The position numbers and the translations under genes are program-made. From DATJWY01 sp035500775 (lineage in GTDB: Bacteria; Pseudomonadota; Alphaproteobacteria; Acetobacterales; Acetobacteraceae): a stretch of 14,790 nucleotides of DNA. The notes beneath the pieces were generated by a model that had not been told where the DNA came from, searched no databases, and was given only the letters and a program-made list of their open reading frames with translations. Location of the stretch: assembly GCA_035500775.1 (NCBI GenBank), contig DATJWY010000247.1, positions 1-14,790 on the forward strand, written 5' to 3'. Of this stretch, positions 6,742 through 12,378 are shown piece after piece; the stretch's first letter is position 1, and each line of letters opens with the position of its first letter.

Positions 6742-7671
6742 GTGTTCGACTTCTGGAGTCTGAATCGATCACGCGCCGCCGTTCTGGCGTGCGTGCTCCT
6801 GGGCGTGATGGCGTTATTCGTGGAATCGGACCATGCGCTGGCCCAGGAAGTGGAGCCGAAAGAGTTCGTGCCGCTGCCCCCGGGCAGCAACCTGGCACTC
6901 GGCTACTATGCCTACGGGCATGACACCGAGTTCACTTTCAACAACGGGCCGACGTTTACGAAGAATACCGGTCTGGAAGTGAACCTCGCCGTCGCACGGT
7001 ACGTCCATTACACGACGGTGGCTGGACACCCCGCCGGCTTGCAGATGTACGAGTTCTTCGGGTCGTTGTCCGGCGGACAGATCGCCGGGCAAAGCCTCGG
7101 CAGCGCCTTCGGTGCGCAGAATACGGTTCTGTCCGCGTTCATCTGGCCTTATGCGGATTTCAAGAACAGGACCTACCTCGTCCTCTCCGGCTTTCTATAC
7201 CCCCCCGACGGCACCTACGACCGGGATTCGCCGATCAACGTCGGTGATGGTCGTTGGCGCGGCTGTTTTCAGGTCGGTTTCGACAAGGCCATCGGCGGCC
7301 ATTTCTCTCTCGACGTCGGGTTCGACACGATGTTCTACGGTGACAACGATAACGCGTTCAACAACGGCCTTTTTCCGCCGCGCGTGCGCCTCAGCCAGGA
7401 TAACACGTATCGTGGTCAGGTGTGGCTGAACTGGAACTTCAACCGCGCGGTGGCGGCGTCGATCGGCTGGGAGGGGTTCTTCGGCGGCGTCCAGTATGAG
7501 GATGGCTTGGCGAACGGGCAGGCAACGAAGGAGCAGCGCCTCCGGGCGAGCGTTTCGACCTTCTTGTCGCCCGTGACGCAGATCTTGCTCGAACTGAATC
7601 ATGACGTGCAGAACTCGGGCGGCTTCAAGCAGGATTTCGGCACTACCCTGCGCTTCCTCTACGCCTTCTGA
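6742..7671 (+). CDS. Outer-membrane beta-barrel protein, Phenol_MetA_deg family (transporter-like), copy 1
   Basis: This 309-aa exported protein starts at GTG 6742, after AGGGGGAG. An upstream GTG at 6652 is in frame, but the signal peptide and the ribosome site fit 6742, and copy 2 has the same start and length. Residues 1-34 are a signal peptide with likely cleavage at HALA|QEVEP. The mature part (about 275 aa) has alternating aromatic and hydrophobic strands and ends L-R-F-L-Y-A-F, a typical terminal-Phe signal for BAM insertion. Motifs shared with copy 2 include LPPGSNLALGYY, FLYPPDGTYD, NVGDGRWRG, GQVWLNWNFNRA and GWEGFFGGVQ. I place it in the PF13557-like 'transporter' family, whose substrates are mostly unknown. 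The lipoprotein gene follows after 195 bp. Confidence 0.82.
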   Translation: MFDFWSLNRSRAAVLACVLLGVMALFVESDHALAQEVEPKEFVPLPPGSNLALGYYAYGHDTEFTFNNGPTFTKNTGLEVNLAVARYVHYTTVAGHPAGLQMYEFFGSLSGGQIAGQSLGSAFGAQNTVLSAFIWPYADFKNRTYLVLSGFLYPPDGTYDRDSPINVGDGRWRGCFQVGFDKAIGGHFSLDVGFDTMFYGDNDNAFNNGLFPPRVRLSQDNTYRGQVWLNWNFNRAVAASIGWEGFFGGVQYEDGLANGQATKEQRLRASVSTFLSPVTQILLELNHDVQNSGGFKQDFGTTLRFLYAF

Positions 7672-7690
7672 GCCCCTGCCGGACTGAAAA

Positions 7691-7761
7691 TCCGTGCGGA
7701 TGCTTTCCCTCCCGGGACAAGGCGGAGGTTCCGGCGAGGAGGTCGGGCATTTCCGCACGGG
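7691..7761 (+). other. Long-range inverted repeat in the first intercistronic region
   Basis: CCGTGCGGA (7692-7700) is the exact complement of TCCGCACGG (7752-7760), with an added T-G wobble outside. Nested inside is CCTCC (7708-7712) opposite GGAGG (7724-7728). The structure follows the beta-barrel stop by about 20 nt and could protect the 3' end of that message. The second cassette has no sequence counterpart, only an unrelated CCGGCC/GGCCGG pair (10062-10067 with 10100-10105). Confidence 0.4.
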
Positions 7762-7816
7762 ATGATGGATGAAACCTCCCGCGCGGTGATGCGGTCGCTG
7801 TCGATTTTTGCCATCA

Positions 7817-7848
7817 TTCACCTGCGGCCGGGTGCTGGTGCAGGCGAG
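7817..7848 (+). promoter_or_regulatory. Conserved hairpin before the first lipoprotein gene
   Basis: TTCACCTGC (7817-7825) pairs with GCAGGCGAG (7840-7848) apart from one A-C mismatch and one T-G wobble, with a 14-nt loop. The ribosome site GGAG (7852-7855) lies 3 nt downstream. The same structure in cassette 2 (10130-10161) is a perfect 9-bp stem. Differences between the two keep or improve pairing, which supports an RNA structure. Confidence 0.6.
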
Positions 7849-7866
7849 ACCGGAGCAAGAGTTGCC

Positions 7867-8400
7867 ATGAAGAAATCTGTTGCTGCCGCGGCGTTCGCCG
7901 CCATTCTGATGCTAGCCGGATGCGAGACGCCAGTGGCGCAGGCGGGAGCCGGCACCAACCCTTACGATGTCGAGTTCATCACCAACGCCGAGCAGCTCAT
8001 CATGTTCGATCGCGCCGAGGGCGAACTGGCAGAGACCCAGGCGCAGTCGGCGGAGGTGCGGGATTTCGCGCGGGATCTGGTGCGGACGGGCGACGAGTTT
8101 GATGCGCGGATCAAGCCGGTCGCGGCGCAGCTCGGCATCACTCTGCCGGATGTGCTGCGCTACGATCTGCGGGTCCGTCTCGGCCATATGCGCTATCAGC
8201 ATGGGCTCGATTTCGACGCGACCTATATCGAGGACCAGGTCGCGAGTCATGTAGATACGCTCCGGATGGTGGAAGCGATGCCCGCGTCCGGCGCGAGTAA
8301 GCCGCTGCAGGAGATCGCCGCCGAATCCATCGCCGCCGCCACGCGCAATACCGAGCGGCTGAAGGAACTGCAGCGCAAGATGATGCTCGCCGGACTCTGA
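7867..8400 (+). CDS. DUF4142-like lipoprotein, copy 1
   Basis: This 177-aa protein has a lipoprotein signal peptide: MKKS, a hydrophobic run, then the lipobox L-A-G-C with Cys19. It is therefore anchored to a membrane facing the periplasm. The rest is mostly helical with conserved EFITNAEQLIMFDRAEGELAETQA, VRDFARDLV and LPDVLRYDLRVRLGHMRYQHGLDF, which resembles the ferritin-like DUF4142 family. Function is unknown. ATG 7867 is chosen over upstream in-frame starts because the lipoprotein signal begins there, GGAG lies 11 nt upstream, and copy 2 starts at the same point with the same length. It follows the beta-barrel gene, so the two products may act together at the outer membrane. Confidence 0.85.
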   Translation: MKKSVAAAAFAAILMLAGCETPVAQAGAGTNPYDVEFITNAEQLIMFDRAEGELAETQAQSAEVRDFARDLVRTGDEFDARIKPVAAQLGITLPDVLRYDLRVRLGHMRYQHGLDFDATYIEDQVASHVDTLRMVEAMPASGASKPLQEIAAESIAAATRNTERLKELQRKMMLAGL

Positions 8401-8510
8401 GCGCGACAGCCGAAATCATCGCGCGCCGTGTTGGTTCAAGGGCGTTTGGCCGGCGGCGCGCAAGAATACAGACTCGTAACCAACAGTCCTTGCCTCTGAC
8501 CGGCGTAAGG

Positions 8511-8571
8511 CGAGGGAACTCCCTCGGTGACCGTTCCATCGCTTCTGCGGGGCGATGGAACCTTTGGTCAC
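8511..8571 (+). repeat. Double hairpin repeat, possibly a degenerate relative of the dispersed element
   Basis: CGAGGGA-ac-TCCCTCG (8511-8526) is followed by a larger stem: GTGACC+GTTCCATCGC (8527-8542) pairs with GCGATGGAAC (8552-8561) and GGTCAC (8566-8571), leaving a 4-nt bulge. GTAAGGCGAGGG before it, and CGACCCCGCTGGGCC after it (about 8579-8593), recall the edge of copy A (609-640). It may reduce read-through after the first lipoprotein gene. The gap 8401-9086 contains no credible gene. Confidence 0.5.
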
Positions 8572-8667
8572 TCCCCCTTCGACCCCGCTGGGCCTATCGG
8601 CGCTTAGAGCGCGATCGCCGAGGCTGACAGTCGGAGAGCGCGGATCGCGCGCTCAAAACAGGGCGCC

Positions 8668-8708
8668 AGACCATGATCGTATCAGCCAACCTGATCCGAG
8701 CATGGTCT
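8668..8708 (+). repeat. 41-bp intergenic palindrome (RIME/REP-like)
   Basis: AGACCATG (8668-8675) pairs with CATGGTCT (8701-8708), TCG with CGA, and ATCAG (8681-8685) with CTGAT (8691-8695) around a ccaac loop. That is 16 base pairs with two single mismatches. The form, with gatc and catg near the ends, is like palindromic repeats scattered in many alphaproteobacterial genomes. A related, poorer inverted pair (gagcgcg/cgcgctc) lies just before it at 8607-8654. Confidence 0.65.
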
Positions 8709-8812
8709 ACGTCATCCTGGTGCCGAAACGAGAGCGCGACGGCGTGGCGCGTGAAGTGCAATGTTGATGCGACTGCGTTATGAATAAATAAACACTACGA
8801 TCAAAACACAAT

Positions 8813-8847
8813 TTGGTGCGTCCATAATGGTGCGATACCATAACGGT
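8813..8847 (+). promoter_or_regulatory. Probable promoter with a direct-repeat operator before the second cassette
   Basis: An AT-rich island (about 8778-8845) contains TTGGTG (8813-8818), 17 bp, and TACCAT (8836-8841) as a weak -35/-10 pair. Two 10-bp direct repeats of the form CCATAA(T/C)GGT lie at 8822-8831 and 8838-8847, one on each side of the probable -10. Their 16-bp period would place two protein-binding sites on nearby faces of the helix. ATGGT/ACCAT (8827-8831 with 8837-8841) is also inverted. The leader to the GTG start would be about 240 nt. Confidence 0.4.
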
Positions 8848-9052
8848 TACGCGGGCACGATTGTCTGTTGCGGGGGCGTGATAACGTAATCATGAGCCTG
8901 TAGGCTGCATTTTCGCCATCTGGAATGGCCCGTGATGGTTGCCGCTGTTCCCCTGCTGCGATACAAACATTCTTAATAGAAAACGGAATGTGGCCTCAAA
9001 ACCGAGACCGTCCAAGCTCGGAGAGGCAATCCTGGTCAAAGCCAGAAGAACG

Positions 9053-9070
9053 GCGGCGAGCAAACGCCGC
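9053..9070 (+). promoter_or_regulatory. Leader hairpin before the second beta-barrel gene
   Basis: GCGGCG-agcaaa-CGCCGC is a perfect 6-bp stem with a 6-nt loop, ending 16 nt before the GTG start, with the ribosome site GGGAGGAG in between. It matches the hairpin at 6709-6726, with a T-A pair replaced by G-C. Confidence 0.5.
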
Positions 9071-9086
9071 GAGGGAGGAGCAAGCA

Positions 9087-10016
9087 GTGCCGAATTTCCG
9101 GAGTCTGAAGAAAACATGCGCCGCTGTTTTGGCTTGCAGCGTGATTGGCGCAGGAATGTTGCTCGCCGGCACCGGCGCGGTCCAGGCGCAGGAAATCGAG
9201 CCGAACGAGTTTCTGCCGTTGCCCGCCGGCTCGAATCTGGCGCTTGGCTATTACATATACGGCCATGATACCGAGTTCACCGTCCATAACGGCCCGACCA
9301 TCAAGAATAACACCGGGCTCGAGGTGAACGTCGGTGTTGCGCGTTACATCCATTTTTTCGACGTGGCGGGTCATCCGGCCGGCGTGCAGGTGCTCCAACC
9401 GTTCGGTTCCCTCTCCGGCGCGCAGGTCGGCGGGCGAAGCCTGGGCAGCGCTGCCGGCGCGCAGAACACGATCCTCTCCGCGTTCATCTGGCCGTACGTC
9501 GATTACAAGAGCAAGACCTACGTCAACGTCACGGGCTTCCTCTATCCGCCCGACGGCACCTATGACAAGGATTCGGCGATCAATGTCGGCGACGGTCGTT
9601 GGCGCGGCGATCTCTTGCTCGGTCTCGACAAGGCGTTCGGCAAGCATTTATCCACCACGGCGGCATTTGACGTGATGTTCTACGGGGACAACACGAACGC
9701 CTTCAATCCCGGCTTGTTTCCGGGGAACGTGACGCTTAGCCAGGACAATACCTATCGTGGCCAGGTCTGGCTGAACTGGAACTTCAATCGCGCCATGCAG
9801 GCGGCGATCGGCTGGGAGGGTTTCTTCGGCGGCGTGCAGCGCGATGATGGTTTCCTGAACGGTCAGGCGACGGAGGAGCAACGGATCCGTGCGACCTTCT
9901 CCAGCTTCGTGTCGCCGACCACGCAGGTGTTGCTGGAACTGAACCACGACTTCTCGTCCTCGGGCACCTTCAAGCAGGATTTCGGCGCGACGCTGCGCCT
10001 GCTCTACGCCTTCTGA
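9087..10016 (+). CDS. Outer-membrane beta-barrel protein, Phenol_MetA_deg family (transporter-like), copy 2
   Basis: This 309-aa protein is co-linear with the product of 6742-7671 and the same length. The start is GTG 9087, with a strong GGGAGGAG 6-8 nt upstream; an upstream in-frame ATG at 8925 would give an N-terminus with no signal peptide. Residues 1-34 form a signal peptide with likely cleavage at AVQA|QEIEP. The mature barrel keeps LPAGSNLALGYY, FLYPPDGTYD, INVGDGRWRG, MFYGDN-NAFN, LSQDNTYRGQVWLNWNFNRA and GWEGFFGGVQ, and ends LRLLYAF. Differences from copy 1 cluster between these motifs (for example VLQPFG for MYEFFG, and HLSTTAAFDV for HFSLDVGFDT), as if loops and surface strands had diverged. 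The substrate is unknown. Confidence 0.85.
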   Translation: MPNFRSLKKTCAAVLACSVIGAGMLLAGTGAVQAQEIEPNEFLPLPAGSNLALGYYIYGHDTEFTVHNGPTIKNNTGLEVNVGVARYIHFFDVAGHPAGVQVLQPFGSLSGAQVGGRSLGSAAGAQNTILSAFIWPYVDYKSKTYVNVTGFLYPPDGTYDKDSAINVGDGRWRGDLLLGLDKAFGKHLSTTAAFDVMFYGDNTNAFNPGLFPGNVTLSQDNTYRGQVWLNWNFNRAMQAAIGWEGFFGGVQRDDGFLNGQATEEQRIRATFSSFVSPTTQVLLELNHDFSSSGTFKQDFGATLRLLYAF

Positions 10017-10129
10017 ACCGAAGCCGATGGAGCCCCGCATGAGCGGTTCTGTCCTGGTGAACCGGCCGAGGGTCGACGGGATGGAGCCTGCGCGCGTGGG
10101 GCCGGAGCGGCCAGTGTCCATCAACATCG

Positions 10130-10161
10130 TTCGCCCGCGGCCGGGTGCCGGCGCGGGCGAA
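10130..10161 (+). promoter_or_regulatory. Conserved hairpin before the second lipoprotein gene
   Basis: TTCGCCCGC (10130-10138) and GCGGGCGAA (10153-10161) form a perfect 9-bp stem. In the 14-nt loop, GCC and GGC can pair further. The ribosome site GGAG (10164-10167) follows after 2 nt. It corresponds to 7817-7848 in cassette 1. Confidence 0.6.
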
Positions 10162-10178
10162 CCGGAGCAAGAGTTGCC

Positions 10179-10712
10179 ATGAAGAAATCTGTCATCCCCG
10201 CGGCATTCGCCGCCGTGCTGATGCTGGCCGGATGCGAGTCGCCGGTGGCGCAGCCGGGACCCGACGCCAACCCGTACGATGCCGAGTTCATCACCAACGC
10301 CGAACAGATCATCATGTTCGACCGCGCCGAGGGCGAGCTTGCCGAAACCCAGGCGGAGTCGGTTGAGATCCGCAATTTCGCGCTGGATCTGGTGCGGCAG
10401 GCGAATGAGGTCGACGCGCAGATCAAGCCGGTGGCGAAGCAGCTCGGCATCCGCCTGCCGGATGTGCTGCGCTACGATTTGCGCGTCCGTCTCGGCCATA
10501 TGCGTTACCAGCACGGCCTCGATTTTGACCGCACCTATGTCGATGATCAGGTCGCGAGCCATGTCGAGTGGTTCCGGATGGCGGAAGCGATGCCCGCCTC
10601 CGGCGCCAGCGAGCCGATAAAGACGATTGCCGCGGAATCCAGCACCATCATCAAGCGCAATACCGACCGACTGCTGGTGTTGCAGCGCAAGATGATGATC
10701 GCCGGTCTCTGA
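10179..10712 (+). CDS. DUF4142-like lipoprotein, copy 2
   Basis: This 177-aa protein aligns without gaps to the product of 7867-8400, at roughly 70% identity by eye. Signal: MKKSVIPAAFAAVLML-A-G-C, with Cys19 as the lipidated residue. The best-kept stretches are EFITNAEQ-IMFDRAEGELAETQA and LPDVLRYDLRVRLGHMRYQHGLDF, so this region probably carries the function. The C-terminal helix is more variable but ends LQRKMMIAGL, like copy 1. It lies 162 bp after the second barrel gene and ahead of a strong terminator, so it is the last gene of its transcript. The role is unknown; a partner or accessory of the barrel is inferred from the conserved gene order. Confidence 0.87.
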   Translation: MKKSVIPAAFAAVLMLAGCESPVAQPGPDANPYDAEFITNAEQIIMFDRAEGELAETQAESVEIRNFALDLVRQANEVDAQIKPVAKQLGIRLPDVLRYDLRVRLGHMRYQHGLDFDRTYVDDQVASHVEWFRMAEAMPASGASEPIKTIAAESSTIIKRNTDRLLVLQRKMMIAGL

Positions 10713-10763
10713 GCGGCGTTCCGTAGGCACGTCCGCTCTCACGAGCATCGGGCCGCCAGTGCC

Positions 10764-10803
10764 CCCGGGCTCCCGTCGTTACGGCGTGTGGGCCCGGGTT
10801 TTT
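10764..10803 (+). terminator. Rho-independent terminator after the second cassette
   Basis: CCCGGGC (10764-10770) pairs with GCCCGGG (10792-10798). A small inner stem CCGT/ACGG (10773-10776 with 10781-10784) lies between them, and TTTTT (10799-10803) follows at once. It sits between convergent genes: 51 nt after the lipoprotein stop and 16 nt before the end of the minus-strand regulator gene. Confidence 0.8.
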
Positions 10804-10819
10804 GTCGTGCGGCGGCCGG

Positions 10820-12265
10820 TCAATCCGCGCTCTCATCCTGCAGGATCCGGTAGGGCACCACGCCCCGTTCACCGGTGCCGATATCGAGCGATCGCCCGAC
10901 CGGTGGTACCGCGCGATGGCCGCAATTGGGTCGTTCGCAGGCCCGGCATCCGGGCCCGATCGGCACGGTGCCGTCCGGGCTGTCGAGATCGAGGCCGGTC
11001 GCATACACCGTCTGGTCGGCGAAGCCGATCTCGCAGCCGAGGCCGACAGCGATGGCGCGCGGCCGTTCCAGATAGGAGCCGCCGCCGGTGCCCACCGTGC
11101 GCGCCAGGCTGAGATAGGTCGTGCCGTCCGGGGTGCGCACGACCTGCACCAGGATCCGGCCGGGCTGGGCGAAGGCCTGATACACGTTCCAGAGCGGGCA
11201 GGGGCCGCCGAAACGAGCGAACTGGAAGCGCGTCGCGCTGCTGCGCTTCAGCACGTTGCCGGCGATGTCGGTCTTGAGGAAGTAGAACGGAATGCCGGGC
11301 AGGGTGGGGCGCTGCATCGTGCTGAGGCGGTGACAGATCTGCTCGAAGCTGGCACCGAACATGCCTTGCAGCCGCTCGATGTCATGGCGCACCGCCTGCG
11401 CCGCGTGCAGGAAGCGGCGATAGGGCAGCACCAGGGCGCCGGCGAAGTAATTGGCGAGCCCGACCCGGGCCAGCCCCGCCGCGGCCTCGGTGCCGAGCCG
11501 CGCCCCGGTGACCAGCCGGGCGATCGTCTCCCGCTGCTCGATCAGCCCGAGCACATGCGCCATCCAGAAGCGCCGGCTTTCCGGCGAGGCGCCCTCCGCC
11601 AGCACCAGCCGACGCGCCCGCCGGTCCAGCCGCCAGATGGTACCGCCGATGCGCAGGCCCGGTACGTCGGTGACGGTGATGTCGTGGCGGTCGCGCAGGT
11701 AGCGGGTGAGGTCCTCAGCGAAGGTGGTGGTGCCGAAACCCTGTTTCTCTGACAGCGTCTCCGCCGCCTCGTCCAGCACGCCGAAATAATTGCGGCGGGA
11801 CTGCACCCAGTCGCGCACCTCGTCATAGGGGAAGCGGGAGGCCGGTTCCGGCTCCGCCCCGGCGGCGAGGCGCGCGCGCAAGGCGCGGTGTTCCTCGTCC
11901 AGCGCCAGATAGGCGCGGTAGAGCGTGAGGAAGCGCCGCGCCGCCTCGGGCGCCCCCCGCACCGCGGCCTCCGCTTCGCTCATGGCGATGGCGCTGCCGC
12001 CGAATAGCGGGTCGCCGGTCGCCTCGCGCAGGTCGCTGGCCCGTCGCCGGTCCTCCATGTCGGCGAAATAGCCGGGTTCGACGCCGAACAGCGCGGCGAG
12101 TGTCGGGATCGCCGCTTCCGGCAGCGGGCGCCGGTCGTTCTCGATCTGGTTCAGGTAGCTCGGGGAGAGGGAGAGGGCGCGGGCAAGGGCCGCCTGACTC
12201 ATCCGCCCTTGCTCGCGCAGCCGGCGGAGTCGTTCGCCGGCGAAGATTCTGGCCCTGGCCATCAT
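10820..12265 (-). CDS. Short-chain fatty acyl-CoA regulator (RamB/ScfR/PrpR type, XRE family)
   Basis: This 481-aa regulator starts at the first ATG of MMARARIF (GAAGG 8 nt upstream); the frame stays open further upstream. Residues 8-66 are an XRE helix-turn-helix (MSQAALARALSLSPSYLNQIENDRRPLP). About 150-290 is an IrrE/ImmA-like domain with ANYFAGALVLPYRRF. Its zinc motif is degenerate: RRFWMAHVLGLIE around His237 replaces HExxH, so no protease activity is expected. The C-terminal DUF2083-type domain has GGPCPLWN (C356) and C440-x2-C443-x4-C448. M. tuberculosis PrpR, a family member, is reported to bind a [4Fe-4S] cluster and propionyl-CoA. Divergent placement from prpD-prpC makes control of the methylcitrate cycle very likely. 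Confidence 0.9.
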   Translation of the reverse strand: MMARARIFAGERLRRLREQGRMSQAALARALSLSPSYLNQIENDRRPLPEAAIPTLAALFGVEPGYFADMEDRRRASDLREATGDPLFGGSAIAMSEAEAAVRGAPEAARRFLTLYRAYLALDEEHRALRARLAAGAEPEPASRFPYDEVRDWVQSRRNYFGVLDEAAETLSEKQGFGTTTFAEDLTRYLRDRHDITVTDVPGLRIGGTIWRLDRRARRLVLAEGASPESRRFWMAHVLGLIEQRETIARLVTGARLGTEAAAGLARVGLANYFAGALVLPYRRFLHAAQAVRHDIERLQGMFGASFEQICHRLSTMQRPTLPGIPFYFLKTDIAGNVLKRSSATRFQFARFGGPCPLWNVYQAFAQPGRILVQVVRTPDGTTYLSLARTVGTGGGSYLERPRAIAVGLGCEIGFADQTVYATGLDLDSPDGTVPIGPGCRACERPNCGHRAVPPVGRSLDIGTGERGVVPYRILQDESAD

Positions 12266-12378
12266 TCGCAACCTTCGCAACCGTGCGGTATAACGTTCGC
12301 GGAAAACCGCAACTTGCCTACTTGTTCGCCTCTGCGCAATTCGCGAAGAAGAAGCTCGATCATCTGAGCGGGGCAGCA
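12265..12378. promoter_or_regulatory. Divergent regulatory region between the acyl-CoA regulator and prpD
   Basis: This 113-bp region contains a perfect 9-bp tandem repeat, TTCGCAACC (12265-12273 and 12274-12282), at the regulator start. It also has an interrupted inverted repeat GTTcGCGG-aaaa-CCGCAAC (12295-12313) and a palindrome TTCGCGAA (12340-12347), 31 bp before the prpD start. The boxes resemble the TTTGCAAA-type sites described for RamB/PrpR. On the minus strand TATACC (12293-12288) could be a -10 for the regulator; TTGCCT (12314-12319) could be a -35 for prpD. Overlap of the tandem box with the regulator start suggests autorepression. Confidence 0.5.

Larger units (their letters stand above)
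6709..10712 (+). repeat. Tandem duplication of a two-gene outer-membrane cassette
   Basis: Cassette 1 is 6709-8400 and cassette 2 is 9053-10712. Both have the order leader hairpin, GTG-started beta-barrel gene (930 bp), intercistronic hairpin, ATG-started lipoprotein gene (534 bp). The gene lengths are identical in the two copies, and protein identity is roughly 70% by eye without gaps, so the duplication is not recent. The spacer 8401-9052 is not duplicated and carries unrelated palindromic repeats and a probable promoter. Confidence 0.92.

Noticed and set aside
8555..8767. 70-codon open frame in the cassette spacer
   Set aside because: It spans two palindromic repeats, lacks a ribosome site and has no protein-like composition.
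6361..10819. Insertion-sequence or transposase-driven duplication of the cassette
   Set aside because: I looked for transposase remnants and terminal inverted repeats at the cassette edges and saw none; an old unequal-crossover tandem duplication fits better.
12100..12378. N-terminal extension of PrpD by 93 codons
   Set aside because: It overlaps the divergent regulator gene antisense, and the family N-terminus starts at 12379.
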